Assembly: GCA_025359405.1 (NCBI GenBank)
Contig: JANYGD010000079.1
Coordinates: forward strand, 1 to 36,732
DNA: 36,732 bases
Source: Methylotenera sp.
GTDB lineage: Bacteria; Pseudomonadota; Gammaproteobacteria; Burkholderiales; Methylophilaceae
Direction of reading: 5' to 3'
Part shown: one piece after another, positions 17,119-26,136 of the stretch
Position numbering within the stretch: the first letter of the stretch is position 1
How the letters are laid out: each line of letters opens with the position of its first letter
Notes under the pieces: generated by a model
Told to the model about the DNA's origin: nothing
Database searches by the model: none
The model's input: only the letters and a program-made list of their open reading frames with translations
Made by a program: the position numbers and the translations under genes

Positions 17119-18341
17119 ATTAACTTCTCAATCTCGCTCACAACTTCGCTCAGCGTCGGCAAGTTATTTTCACTCACTTTTTTTAGCGGCAATATGACGG
17201 ACGAATCCACGCGAAACAGCGTACCGCTGCAATCCAAGCCTGGCGTGGCGATGGGAATGAAGACATCTGGCGCAGTTTCAAATTGGCAATTTAAGTTGCC
17301 AAAAACAATCAGTGGTTTGTCTGATTTTGGTGGTAATTTTTCTATACTAAAACTATTTACCCAAACCACACAATCATGCTCAACATTTTCGTCATTTAAA
17401 GCCAAACCACTCAACCAAGTATTGGCGTTATTGGCGCTGGTGTCGCCATCGCTACCACCAAGCGGCAAGGCAGCTGCACGACCAGAATGACTGGAAGAGC
17501 TTTGGTTTAAAATAGCGACCGTTTCAGTAATATTTTGAATCGTCAATTCAGCATGCGGAAAATCTAAATCTTTGGCAACCCAAGCCAATACAGCGTATTT
17601 GGCTTGCTTGAGCTTGTCAGCAACGATTTGTAAATCGCTAATTTTTATTCCCGCAACGGCTTGTGCTTTCAGATGTTTGCCAACAACTAAAGCGCGTAAA
17701 GTTAATGTAATTTCAGGTAAATCAGATGCTCTGCAAGTCAATAGGGACGAGTGGGTGCCATTTGGTGAAATCCCAGCTTTCGTGTCTATATTTTCGCCAA
17801 TGTAAATAATTTCACGTTTGTTGGCATCGGTAAACATGGCATTCTTCACCCACACAAAGCGCTCAAAAAAGCGTGGATTATGTGAAACAACATCTGTGCC
17901 AATACATACAATCACATCAGCGCGGTTTTTTACCTCGGTCAAGGTTGTCGTCTGCCAGCCCGTGCTTTGCAGCACCGCCAGATTGCGTGCCATGCTCGCG
18001 GCATTCATGTGTTGCAAGCCAGCGTCGGTTTTTTCGGCCAAAGTAAATAAAGAGCGAAAACCCGTAACATCGGTGCTTAAGCCCGAAAATAGCGGTTGCT
18101 GGGCTTGTTTTAGTATTTGCGCAGCTCTGGTTAAGGCTTGCACTAAAGATGCTGGTTTGCCTGCGCTTTGAGGTATATGTCCACTCAAGTTTTGCTCAAA
18201 AAATGTCACACTTTTTGCACAATTGTTGTTTAGAATTCTAAGTTTATTTTGATTATTTTCAAGCAGCACATCGTCACACAACAAGCTGCAGGCGGGGCAA
18301 GTTGCAGCGATTTGATTGGGTTTTAAGTTAGCGCTAGTCAT
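17115..18341 (-). CDS. fhcB: formyltransferase/hydrolase complex subunit B
   Basis: FhcB is homologous to the tungsten/molybdenum subunit FmdB/FwdB of archaeal formylmethanofuran dehydrogenase but in methylotrophs serves a non-redox complex. With ATG 18341 the protein has about 408 residues. Cys15, 18, 22 and 41 (TCPACSLLCDDV and LNNNCAKSV) retain a C-x2-C-x3-C...C pattern, while the segment HMNAASMARNLAVLQSTG, where I place the archaeal metal-ligating Cys/Sec, has no Cys. The RAAALPLGGSDGDTSANN block is conserved in the family and is not an insertion. An upstream in-frame ATG at 18431 would add 30 residues running through the ndk promoter region and is less likely. First gene of fhcBADC, divergent from ndk. 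Confidence 0.94.
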   Translation of the reverse strand: MTSANLKPNQIAATCPACSLLCDDVLLENNQNKLRILNNNCAKSVTFFEQNLSGHIPQSAGKPASLVQALTRAAQILKQAQQPLFSGLSTDVTGFRSLFTLAEKTDAGLQHMNAASMARNLAVLQSTGWQTTTLTEVKNRADVIVCIGTDVVSHNPRFFERFVWVKNAMFTDANKREIIYIGENIDTKAGISPNGTHSSLLTCRASDLPEITLTLRALVVGKHLKAQAVAGIKISDLQIVADKLKQAKYAVLAWVAKDLDFPHAELTIQNITETVAILNQSSSSHSGRAAALPLGGSDGDTSANNANTWLSGLALNDENVEHDCVVWVNSFSIEKLPPKSDKPLIVFGNLNCQFETAPDVFIPIATPGLDCSGTLFRVDSSVILPLKKVSENNLPTLSEVVSEIEKLI

Positions 18342-18400
18342 TAGCCTAGATTTTGCCACAGTTTTGGCTGCCGATTTACAAAAAGCCGCAAATTTGTAGT

Positions 18401-18428
18401 TTATCAACCCCTGCAAAAATGTTAGAAT
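18401..18428 (+). promoter_or_regulatory. candidate ndk promoter
   Basis: TTATCA at 18401-18406 and TAGAAT at 18423-18428, separated by 16 bp, match the sigma-70 consensus at 4/6 and 5/6 positions. They lie about 50 nt upstream of the ndk start codon in the divergent fhcB-ndk gap. ndk also has a clear ribosome site, GGAG, before ATG 18477. Confidence 0.4.
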
Positions 18429-18476
18429 CACGTTCTTTCTAAGTAGTTAATTTTAAACTTTATTTTTGGAGTCAGC

Positions 18477-18881
18477 ATGGCAGTAGAACGTACCCTTAGC
18501 ATTATCAAACCAGACGCAGTGGCAAAAAACGTGATTGGTCAAATTTATACACGCTTTGAAAACGCCGGTTTAAAAATTGTTGCAGCAAAAATGACGCACC
18601 TGACTAAAGTAGAAGCTGAAGGCTTTTACGCTGTGCATGCAGCGCGCCCATTTTTTAACGATTTAGTTAAATTTATGACTTCGGGGCCGGTGATGATTCA
18701 AGCGCTGGAAGGCGAAAATGCGGTATTAAAAAATCGCGAATTAATGGGCGCAACCAACCCGAAAGAAGCTGCTGCGGGTACCATTCGTGCGGATTTTGCA
18801 ACAAGCATTGACGCAAATGCGGTGCATGGTTCAGACTCAGCAGAAAACGCTGCAATCGAAATCAAATATTTTTTTGGATAA
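18477..18881 (+). CDS. ndk: nucleoside diphosphate kinase
   Basis: Ndk equilibrates nucleoside di- and triphosphates through a phosphohistidine. The protein has the nucleotide-binding region [15 protein letters not shown] (residues 4-18), the [20 protein letters not shown] segment (88-107) and the active site NAVHGSDS with His117, as in E. coli. At 134 residues it ends right after the conserved IEIKYFFG, several residues shorter than E. coli Ndk (143); the missing tail is outside the active site. ndk directly precedes rlmN (11 nt), the same order as in E. coli and other betaproteobacteria, and starts the long plus-strand run to der. Confidence 0.97.
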   Translation: MAVERTLSIIKPDAVAKNVIGQIYTRFENAGLKIVAAKMTHLTKVEAEGFYAVHAARPFFNDLVKFMTSGPVMIQALEGENAVLKNRELMGATNPKEAAAGTIRADFATSIDANAVHGSDSAENAAIEIKYFFG

Positions 18882-18892
18882 TAATTAAGTCA

Positions 18893-20029
18893 TTGATTAA
18901 TTTATTAAACTTTAATCAACTACAACTCGTCGATTACTTTGCAAGCATCGGCGAGAAGCCTTTTCGCGCCAAGCAATTGATGCGCTGGATGCATCATTTT
19001 GGTGTGCATGATTTTGCACAGATGACGGATATTGCGAAAAGTTTGCGCGAGAAATTGACGGCTGAAACCGAAATCATCTTACCTAACGTACAGCTAGAAC
19101 AAGTGTCGAATGACGGTACGCGCAAATGGCTGATAGGTACAGATGACATTAAAACTGGCGCGTCGAGTAGCATTGAGACAGTGTTTATCCCCGAAGATGA
19201 TAGAGGTACTTTGTGTATTTCCAGCCAAGTAGGTTGCGCGCTGGCTTGCACGTTTTGCAGCACGGGCGCGCAAGGTTTCAACAGAAACCTAGGCGTGGCG
19301 GAAATCATCGGCCAACTGGCGATTGCGAATAAATCGCTGCGTCAGGAGGCAGGCTACGACTTGTTGCCTGCCGGTGAGCGTATTATTTCAAATGTGGTGA
19401 TGATGGGCATGGGCGAGCCACTAGCTAACTATGACAATGTTGTTACCGCCATGCAGATTATGTTGGATGACAGTGCCTACGGCTTAAGTCGCCGTCGCGT
19501 CACGCTTTCGACTTCGGGTTTAGTGCCGGCAATGGATAAACTGAAAGAAGATTGCCCGGTGGCGCTGGCAGTAAGCCTGCACGCGCCTAACGACGAGTTA
19601 AGAGATGTATTGGTACCGATTAACAAAAAATACCCGCTGAAAGAGTTAATGGCGGCGTGTAATCGCTACTTAGAAAAGGCGCCACGCGATTTTGTTACCT
19701 TTGAATATGTGATGCTAGACGGTGTTAATGATACGGTGGAACATGCACATGAGTTGCTGGAAGTGATTAAACATGTGCCGTGCAAACTTAATTTAATTCC
19801 GTTTAACCCGTTCCCTAATAGTGGTTACGAGACATCTAAACCTAGCCACATTCGGGTATTCCGTGATATTTTAATGCAAGCGGGTTATGTAGCAACCGTG
19901 CGTAAAACACGCGGAGATGATATTGAGGCCGCTTGCGGCCAATTGGCGGGTAAAGTGTTGGATAAGACTAAGCGTAGCTTGACCCATAAACGCAAGATAA
20001 AAAGCATTCCAATAGAGGCAGTTGCATGA
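18893..20029 (+). CDS. rlmN: dual-specificity rRNA/tRNA adenine C2 methyltransferase RlmN
   Basis: RlmN is a radical-SAM enzyme that methylates C2 of A2503 in 23S rRNA and A37 in some tRNAs. The cluster motif C-x3-C-x2-C is Cys115, 119, 122 ([13 protein letters not shown]), preceded by TLCISSQ and followed by [14 protein letters not shown], the SAM-binding GGEP-like element. The second catalytic Cys sits in [17 protein letters not shown] near the C-terminus. The start is a TTG at 18893, the only in-frame initiation codon that leaves the conserved [15 protein letters not shown] region whole; the upstream sequence has only a weak purine tract. It overlaps pilW by 4 nt (ATGA), so the two are coupled. 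Confidence 0.96.
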   Translation: MINLLNFNQLQLVDYFASIGEKPFRAKQLMRWMHHFGVHDFAQMTDIAKSLREKLTAETEIILPNVQLEQVSNDGTRKWLIGTDDIKTGASSSIETVFIPEDDRGTLCISSQVGCALACTFCSTGAQGFNRNLGVAEIIGQLAIANKSLRQEAGYDLLPAGERIISNVVMMGMGEPLANYDNVVTAMQIMLDDSAYGLSRRRVTLSTSGLVPAMDKLKEDCPVALAVSLHAPNDELRDVLVPINKKYPLKELMAACNRYLEKAPRDFVTFEYVMLDGVNDTVEHAHELLEVIKHVPCKLNLIPFNPFPNSGYETSKPSHIRVFRDILMQAGYVATVRKTRGDDIEAACGQLAGKVLDKTKRSLTHKRKIKSIPIEAVA

Positions 20030-20799
20030 ACTTAAATACAGCAAAAATTGTTTTAATCTCTGCTTGTTTTACCATGCTGATTGCATGTGCAACTACGCCA
20101 ACCAATAGTAATAACAGCACTTATGATGAAACAGCGCTAAGCGCGCGGGCTCGCTCACACACCGATTTGGGTGCGGCATATTATCAGCAAAATAAATTAG
20201 AAATTGCCTTAGATGAGTTTAACCGCGCGGTGGAAATTGACCCTAACTATGGGCAGGCTTACAATGGCTTGGGATTAGTGTATGCGGCGCTTGGTGAAGA
20301 CGCTAACGCAGACGCGAATTTTAAAAAAGCCATTCAAACCGATCCAAAAAATTCGGAATCGCATAACAACTATGGTAGTTTTTTATGTTCACGTAAACGT
20401 TATGATGAGTCTATTCCCGAGTTTTTAGCAGCGGTTAAGAATCCGCTGTATGCAACGCCAAACCTAGCTTACGCCAATGCGGGCATTTGTTCAGCACGTA
20501 AAAACGATACCAAAAATGCGGAAATTTATTTGAACAAAGCCCTGCAAATTGAGCCATTAACGCACTCGGCCGCGCAACAATTAGCCGATATTCAATTTAA
20601 ACGTGGTGATGTAGCAACAGCGCAAAAAACGCTGCAAAATGCGTTAATTGCCGCGCCAACTCCTGAAACGCTTTGGTTGGGCATTAAAATAGCGCGCGCG
20701 TTGGGCGATAAAGATGCAGAGGCCAGTTATGCTTTGCAGTTGCGTCAACAATATCCTAATTCTGAGCAAACGCGGCTATTGTTAAGTGGCCAAAAATAG
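20026..20799 (+). CDS. pilW: type IV pilus biogenesis/stability lipoprotein PilW (PilF)
   Basis: An outer-membrane TPR lipoprotein that acts as pilotin, supporting assembly of the PilQ secretin. The 257-residue protein has a lipobox LIAC (Cys21) after a short signal peptide, then tandem TPR units at about residues 42-75 ([21 protein letters not shown]), 76-110 ([20 protein letters not shown]), 111-145 and further repeats to about 225. It is found in the rlmN-pilW-rodZ-ispG-hisS arrangement known from E. coli (yfgB-yfgA region) and many betaproteobacteria. No other pilus gene is in the window, so the pilus role comes from family and synteny. Confidence 0.92.
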   Translation: MNLNTAKIVLISACFTMLIACATTPTNSNNSTYDETALSARARSHTDLGAAYYQQNKLEIALDEFNRAVEIDPNYGQAYNGLGLVYAALGEDANADANFKKAIQTDPKNSESHNNYGSFLCSRKRYDESIPEFLAAVKNPLYATPNLAYANAGICSARKNDTKNAEIYLNKALQIEPLTHSAAQQLADIQFKRGDVATAQKTLQNALIAAPTPETLWLGIKIARALGDKDAEASYALQLRQQYPNSEQTRLLLSGQK

Positions 20800-20857
20800 G
20801 TTTGAGTAGTCAGAGATAGTTAAGTAATCGACTAGGTGTAAATATTAAGGTGACATC

Positions 20858-21898
20858 ATGGCGCGCAAATCTAAAGAAGCAAATGAGCAAGTCGATATGA
20901 TTGAAAACAATCAATATTTGTCTGCTACAGAAGAGGAAAGCCAAACTGAACAAGGTGTTCACTTACGTTCGCGTTGTGGTGGCGCCTTGCGTTTGGCGCG
21001 CGAGAATCAGGGTTTGTCGATACAAGAAATAGCCAGTCGGCTTAGATTAAGCCCAAAGCAAATTGAGGCGATTGAAGCAGATAATTTTGCTATTTTGCCC
21101 GAAGCCACTATCGTAAGAGGTTTTATTCGCAATTACGCCAAGCAACTTAAAATTAACACAGAGCCCTTGTTGGACGCTTATAACGTGCTAGTGCCAAGTA
21201 ATGCACCGCACGAGCTTACTGTTAAGCCAACATCAAACATGCGGGTGACTGGTTATCAAAAGCCACATACAGGGCGTTACATTGGAGCCGGTTTAATACT
21301 ATTGCTGGCTTTTGGCACGTGGCTGTTTTACCAAAATTATGTTGAAAAACCTAGCCCAACCACTCCCAGCGCGAACGTTAGTAGTGTAGAGCCATTGCCA
21401 GAACCTGCTTTGCCAGCAGCGGAGCGGGCAAACGATCAACAAGTGTCTACAGAGCTTAATTTACCGCCTGCCAGCACAACTTCAAGCCAAACTGCCCCCG
21501 CTGGCGTAAGCAATCAAACACCCGCTGTTGTTAATAGTGTGGATAATGCTGCGCCACCTACTTCTCAAGCGCCCAATTCTCAACTTGTGGCAACTACGGT
21601 ACCAAGCGCTGTGCCAATTGAACCAGTAGTGGCACTAGTTGCAGCAGCGCTTAACGGCATGGCTAAATTAGAGTTTAGTGCCAACCAAGAAACATGGGTA
21701 AACGTTGTTGATGCCACAGGTAAATCTGTTTACAACAAGACCATATTTGCTGGTAGTCGCGAAAGTATTGATGTGACACTACCTGTGAATGTGACAGTGG
21801 GCAATGCTGGCGCTACTAGTTTGAGTATGAATGGCAAGCCAATAGATTTGGCGCCCCACTCACGCAACAATGTCGCACACATCAAGCTTGAAAAATAA
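20858..21898 (+). CDS. rodZ: cytoskeleton protein RodZ
   Basis: RodZ spans the inner membrane and links the MreB cytoskeleton to the cell-wall elongation machinery. The 346-residue protein has a Cro/C1-type helix-turn-helix domain at about residues 41-107 (GALRLARENQGLSIQEIASRL, RGFIRNYAKQL), a juxtamembrane linker, a single TM helix at about 141-158 (YIGAGLILLLAFGTWLF), a long Pro/Ala/Ser/Thr-rich periplasmic stretch, and the C-terminal DUF4115 beta domain from about residue 262 (MAKLEFSANQETWVNVVDA). AAGGTGACATC before ATG 20858 is a good ribosome site. It lies between pilW and ispG as in other proteobacteria. Confidence 0.95.
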   Translation: MARKSKEANEQVDMIENNQYLSATEEESQTEQGVHLRSRCGGALRLARENQGLSIQEIASRLRLSPKQIEAIEADNFAILPEATIVRGFIRNYAKQLKINTEPLLDAYNVLVPSNAPHELTVKPTSNMRVTGYQKPHTGRYIGAGLILLLAFGTWLFYQNYVEKPSPTTPSANVSSVEPLPEPALPAAERANDQQVSTELNLPPASTTSSQTAPAGVSNQTPAVVNSVDNAAPPTSQAPNSQLVATTVPSAVPIEPVVALVAAALNGMAKLEFSANQETWVNVVDATGKSVYNKTIFAGSRESIDVTLPVNVTVGNAGATSLSMNGKPIDLAPHSRNNVAHIKLEK

Positions 21899-21907
21899 AT
21901 AAACTTT

Positions 21908-23200
21908 ATGCGGCGTAATTCTTTACAAGTGATGATAGGCCATGTGTCTGTGGGCGGTGGTTTACCGTATGGAACGTCAAGCTCGCAACCTGCCTCTGTG
22001 GTTGTGCAAAGCATGACCAATACCGATACTGCCGATGCCAAAGCGACGATTCAACAGGTGTTTGAGCTGTGGCAAGCGGGTTCTGAAGTCGTACGCATCA
22101 CCGTCAATACCATGGAAGCGGCTGCTCAGGTCGCCAATATCCGTAGGGGTTTAGACGCGATGGGTTGCAACGTGCCGTTGGTGGGTGATTTTCATTACAA
22201 TGGCCACAAATTATTAGCGCAATATCCAGATTGCGCGCAAGCGCTGGCCAAATACCGCATCAATCCTGGTAATGTGGGCAAAGGCAGCAGGCGCGACGAG
22301 CAATTTGCCAGCATGATAGAAGCCGCGATTAAATACCAAAAATCGGTGCGTATCGGTGTCAATTGGGGCAGCTTAGACCAAGCCAAAATGGCACAGATGA
22401 TGGACGACAATGGCAAATCGGCTAACCCGATGTCGTCGGATGAATTGATGCGCGAGGCCTTAATTCAATCTGCATTAGAAAGTGCCAAACAGGCTGTGGA
22501 TATTGGCTTGCAGGCTAATCAGATTATTATTTCTTGCAAGGTCAGCAACGTGCAAGATTTAGTCAAAGTATATCGCGAGCTGGCCAAGCGCTGCGATTAC
22601 GCACTGCATTTAGGCTTAACCGAGGCGGGCATGGGATCTAAAGGCATTGTTGCCTCAACGGCCGCTTTGTCATTGCTGTTGCAAGAAGGTATTGGCGATA
22701 CGATACGTGTTTCTCTCACACCAGAACCCACCGAGTCGCGCACTAAAGAGGTCGTCGTCGCGCAAGAAATTTTGCAAACCATGGGCATACGTTCATTCAC
22801 GCCACTGGTCACGGCTTGCCCTGGTTGCGGACGCACCACATCGACGTATTTTCAAGAACTTGCCATGCAAATTCAAAGCTATTTGCGCAACCAAATGCCA
22901 GTTTGGCGCAAAAGCTACCCTGGCGTGGAAAACATGAGTGTTGCGGTGATGGGCTGCGTAGTGAATGGGCCGGGCGAATCTAAACTCGCTAACATCGGCA
23001 TCAGCTTACCCGGCACGGGCGAAGTGCCGGTCGCACCAGTATTCGTAGATGGCGAAAAAACCGTGACGCTAAAAGGTGACAACATCGCGCAAGAGTTTCA
23101 AGCGATTGTCGAAAACTATGTGCAAAGCAACTACGCTGAAGGCGGCAAATTACGCATTGCCTCGACACAGAAAACCATTTTAATTCAAACAGTTAATTAA
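21908..23200 (+). CDS. ispG: 4-hydroxy-3-methylbut-2-enyl diphosphate synthase IspG
   Basis: IspG reductively opens the cyclic diphosphate MEcPP to HMBPP, the penultimate step of the MEP isoprenoid pathway. The 430-residue protein has the N-terminal barrel ([43 protein letters not shown]) and the C-terminal domain that carries the [4Fe-4S] cluster ligands in [15 protein letters not shown] and [14 protein letters not shown]. The length is the longer form common in betaproteobacteria (E. coli 372), with an extra segment in the middle of the protein. Its stop overlaps the first base of the hisS start codon (23200), so expression is coupled. Confidence 0.97.
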   Translation: MRRNSLQVMIGHVSVGGGLPYGTSSSQPASVVVQSMTNTDTADAKATIQQVFELWQAGSEVVRITVNTMEAAAQVANIRRGLDAMGCNVPLVGDFHYNGHKLLAQYPDCAQALAKYRINPGNVGKGSRRDEQFASMIEAAIKYQKSVRIGVNWGSLDQAKMAQMMDDNGKSANPMSSDELMREALIQSALESAKQAVDIGLQANQIIISCKVSNVQDLVKVYRELAKRCDYALHLGLTEAGMGSKGIVASTAALSLLLQEGIGDTIRVSLTPEPTESRTKEVVVAQEILQTMGIRSFTPLVTACPGCGRTTSTYFQELAMQIQSYLRNQMPVWRKSYPGVENMSVAVMGCVVNGPGESKLANIGISLPGTGEVPVAPVFVDGEKTVTLKGDNIAQEFQAIVENYVQSNYAEGGKLRIASTQKTILIQTVN

Positions 23201-24456
23201 TGAACAACAAGTTTCAATCGATAAAAGGTTTCTACGACATTTTGCCAGAAGCCACGCCGCTGTGGTTCAAGCTGGAAGACTGCGCGCGGGGCGTGCTGGT
23301 GCAATATGGCTACAACAATATTCGCATGCCATTGGTTGAAAATACCGATTTATTCGTGCGCGGCGTGGGCGAGTACACCGACATTGTCGAAAAGGAAATG
23401 TACGCATGGGAGGATAAACTCAATGGTGACAAACTCACGCTGCGCCCAGAAGGCACGGCGGGTTGCGTGCGGGCAGTGATTGAGAATAATCTCACCTATA
23501 ACGGCCCTGTCAGGCTTTGGTATAGCGGTGCGATGTTTCGGCACGAGAACGTGCAAAAAGGTCGTCAGCGTCAGTTTCACCAAATTGGCGCTGAAGCATT
23601 TGGCTTTGAATCACCTAAAGTAGATGCAGAGCAAATCGTACTGCTGGCGCGGCTTTGGGATGTGCTTGGAATAAAAGATGTAGCTTTGCAAATCAATAGT
23701 ATTGGCGATGCGGCTGAGCGCGCCGCCTATCGCAACACGCTGATTACTTATTTTGAACAGCATGCGAATTTGTTGGACGAAGACGCAAAACGTCGTCTAC
23801 ACACCAATCCGCTACGCATTTTGGATAGCAAAATTCCACACATGCAAGCCATGTGCGAAGCCGCGCCTAAGTTGATGGACAGCTTAGGTGATGAGAGCCG
23901 AACGCATTTTGAAAAACTGTGTCAATTGCTAACAGAAGCGGGTGTTACTTACAGCATTAATCACCGCTTGGTGCGTGGTTTAGATTACTACAACCGCACC
24001 GTGTTTGAGTGGGTAACCGACAAGCTTGGCGCACAGGGCACTATCGCCGCCGGTGGACGTTATGATAATTTGGTAGAGCAATTAGGTGGCAACGCAACTC
24101 CTGCTTGCGGCTTTGGCATTGGCTTAGAGCGAGTTTTATTGTTGATGCAAGAGTACGGCGTCACCGCAAATAATGCACCTGATATTTACTTGGTAAACGT
24201 GGGTGAACTGGCCGAAAAACAAGCGTTTATAGCGGCAGAAGTCTTACGCAGCACGGGTTTGAGTGTGGTGCTGCATGCAGGAGGTGGTAGTTTTAAGTCA
24301 CAGATGAAAAAAGCCGATAGAAGCGGTGCGCGTTATGCTGCGATTTTGGGCGATGACGAAGCCGTAGCGAATGAAATATCGCTGAAACCATTATTGCAAG
24401 CAGGTGAGCAAGTACGTTGCAAGTTGAGTGAAGTTGTAAAAACATTGTGGGTTTAG
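23200..24456 (+). CDS. hisS: histidyl-tRNA synthetase
   Basis: A class II aminoacyl-tRNA synthetase charging tRNA-His. The 418-residue protein shows motif 1 near YNNIRMPLVENTDLFVRGVGE, motif 2 in RLWYSGAMFRHENVQKGRQRQFHQ, the histidine-specific block LVRGLDYYNRTVFEWVT, motif 3 in CGFGIGLERVLLLM, and an anticodon-binding domain from about residue 325 (PDIYLVNVGELAEKQAF). Length matches E. coli HisS (424). It is preceded by ispG with a 1-nt overlap. The next gene starts 1 nt after its stop, and that gene is an ABC ATPase rather than yfgM as in E. coli. Confidence 0.97.
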   Translation: MNNKFQSIKGFYDILPEATPLWFKLEDCARGVLVQYGYNNIRMPLVENTDLFVRGVGEYTDIVEKEMYAWEDKLNGDKLTLRPEGTAGCVRAVIENNLTYNGPVRLWYSGAMFRHENVQKGRQRQFHQIGAEAFGFESPKVDAEQIVLLARLWDVLGIKDVALQINSIGDAAERAAYRNTLITYFEQHANLLDEDAKRRLHTNPLRILDSKIPHMQAMCEAAPKLMDSLGDESRTHFEKLCQLLTEAGVTYSINHRLVRGLDYYNRTVFEWVTDKLGAQGTIAAGGRYDNLVEQLGGNATPACGFGIGLERVLLLMQEYGVTANNAPDIYLVNVGELAEKQAFIAAEVLRSTGLSVVLHAGGGSFKSQMKKADRSGARYAAILGDDEAVANEISLKPLLQAGEQVRCKLSEVVKTLWV

Positions 24457-24457
24457 T

Positions 24458-25294
24458 ATGACCGAAATTTTAAATATTACTAATTTAACGATTACGCCAA
24501 AAAGCGCGCCAAATCGTTTGCTGGTGAACAATGTGTCGCTGACATTGTCTGCTGGAAAGACCACGTGTATTGTTGGCGAATCGGGCAGTGGCAAAAGCCT
24601 GACGGCGCTCAGCATTATGGGTTTGCTATCCTCACAGCTGCAAGCGCAAGGTAGCATTAAATTTCAAGGCAATGAGATCACAAAGCTTGATAATAAAGCC
24701 TTGCAGAGCATTCGTGGTGCGAAAATTGGTATGATTTTTCAAGAGCCGATGACGTCACTTAACCCCGTTTTAACCGTGGGTTATCAAATTGGCGAAACCT
24801 TGACTGCGCATTTAGGCCTCAAGGGCGCTGCTTTAAAAGAAAAAATATCGGCATTACTTACGCAAGTGGGAATTCCTGTTGAGCGCGCCAATAGTTACCC
24901 AGATGAACTCTCTGGCGGCCAGCGACAACGCGTGATGATCGCAATGAGCATTGCTTGCGAGCCGTTATTACTGATTGCTGACGAGCCAACCACCGCGCTG
25001 GATGTGACAGTGCAGGCGCAAATTTTGCAACTGCTGGATGCGCTGAAAACTCGTATGAATATGGCCATGCTGTTTATTACGCACGATTTTGGCGTGGTGG
25101 CAGATATTGCTGATGACGTCATCGTGATGTTTAGGGGTGAAATTGTTGAGACGGGCACGAAACAGCAAATCTTAAGCAAGCCAAAACACCCGTATACTAA
25201 GGCGCTATTGGCTTGCGTGCCCGATGCAGAAGGCAAAAAACAGTTGAAACCAATTGATTATGCTTGGCTGAAAGAAGACAAGGCTGCAGCATGA
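24458..25294 (+). CDS. peptide-type ABC transporter ATPase (YejF N-half/DppD-like)
   Basis: A 278-residue ABC ATPase of the oligopeptide/dipeptide/nickel import class. Walker A GESGSGKS (40-47), Q-loop FQEPMTSLNP, signature LSGGQRQR (151-158), Walker B LLLIADEPTTALD (170-182) and switch His in FITHDFGVV are all intact, so it should hydrolyse ATP. The C-terminus keeps HPYTKALLACVP, the start of the oligo_HPY region, but stops soon after; DppD-type proteins are about 50 residues longer. It begins 1 nt after hisS and overlaps the next ATPase gene by ATGA. No permease or binding-protein gene is in the window. Together with the next gene it reproduces the domain order of the single-chain E. coli YejF. 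Confidence 0.9.
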   Translation: MTEILNITNLTITPKSAPNRLLVNNVSLTLSAGKTTCIVGESGSGKSLTALSIMGLLSSQLQAQGSIKFQGNEITKLDNKALQSIRGAKIGMIFQEPMTSLNPVLTVGYQIGETLTAHLGLKGAALKEKISALLTQVGIPVERANSYPDELSGGQRQRVMIAMSIACEPLLLIADEPTTALDVTVQAQILQLLDALKTRMNMAMLFITHDFGVVADIADDVIVMFRGEIVETGTKQQILSKPKHPYTKALLACVPDAEGKKQLKPIDYAWLKEDKAAA

Positions 25295-26088
25295 GCGAAG
25301 TCATACTTCAGGCGAGCAATTTAGTGAAAACCTACACGCAAGCCGCAGGACGATTTGGTTTTGCTACCAGTCAAATCAAGGCGCTAGACGATGTGAGCAT
25401 TGCGCTAAAGGCAGGCACTACGCTGGCAGTCGTTGGCGAATCTGGCAGCGGAAAATCCACTTTAGCGCGTTGTCTGTTACAATTGCAGCCTTTCGATAGC
25501 GGCAAAGTATTGTTCCAAGGCCAAGATTTGGCCAAGTTGCACGGCGATGATTTAAGAAGCATGCGCAAGCATTTGCAAATGGTGTTTCAAGACCCGTTTG
25601 CATCGTTGAATCCACGCATGAAAATTGGCGAAATTGTGGGTGAAGGCTTGTTGATTCATGGTTTGGGCAGTAAAGCCGAGCAACAAGAAAAAGTGCATCG
25701 CATGTTGCAGCGCGTTGGTTTGGAAGTGGCGGATACACAAAAATATCCGCACCAGTTTTCGGGTGGGCAGCGGCAACGCATTGGCATAGCACGTGCGCTG
25801 GTGCTAGAGCCCAAGGTGGTGGTGTGTGATGAGCCGGTTTCCGCGTTGGATGTTTCAGTGCAAGCGCAGATTTTGTTGTTGCTGAAAGATTTGCAGCGTG
25901 AAATGAATTTGAGCTACGTTTTCATCAGTCATGATTTACGCGTGGTGCGCCACATTGCCGATGAAATTGTGGTAATGAACAAGGGTAAAATTGTGGAGCA
26001 TGGCGCGGTGGCTGATGTGTACAATGCACCGCAACAAACGTACACGCAACAGTTATTAAGTGCAATTCCGGGTCGCAAAGCGGCTTAA
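25291..26088 (+). CDS. peptide-type ABC transporter ATPase (YejF C-half/DppF-like)
   Basis: A 265-residue partner ATPase. It opens ILQASNLVKTYTQAAGRFGF, where the loop after KTY is the long insertion found in DppF/OppF and YejF C-halves, followed by Walker A GESGSGKST, Q-loop FQDPFASLNPRM, signature FSGGQRQRIGIARAL, Walker B VVVCDEPVSALD and FISHDLRVV. The start ATG 25291 overlaps the previous stop (ATGA), which decides it over an in-frame upstream codon at 25264. The C-terminus ends QQTYTQQLLSAIPGRKAA, lacking a long tail. It presumably forms a heterodimeric motor with the previous gene product, coupled to membrane subunits encoded elsewhere. Confidence 0.9.
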   Translation: MSEVILQASNLVKTYTQAAGRFGFATSQIKALDDVSIALKAGTTLAVVGESGSGKSTLARCLLQLQPFDSGKVLFQGQDLAKLHGDDLRSMRKHLQMVFQDPFASLNPRMKIGEIVGEGLLIHGLGSKAEQQEKVHRMLQRVGLEVADTQKYPHQFSGGQRQRIGIARALVLEPKVVVCDEPVSALDVSVQAQILLLLKDLQREMNLSYVFISHDLRVVRHIADEIVVMNKGKIVEHGAVADVYNAPQQTYTQQLLSAIPGRKAA

Positions 26089-26136
26089 CAATTAATAAAA
26101 CGCTGGAAACGGCTAAAAGTAGAGAGAAAGAAAAGT

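Noticed and set aside
17430-17500. SGRAAALPLGGSDGDTSANN segment in FhcB as a possible repeat-element insertion
   Set aside because: A similar R-A-A-x-L-P-L-G-G-x-D-G-D block is conserved in the FmdB/FhcB family, so it is native sequence.
18342-18431. Extended N-terminus of FhcB starting at 18431
   Set aside because: It would run through the ndk promoter region, and homologues begin shortly before the C-P-x-C motif; ATG 18341 fits.
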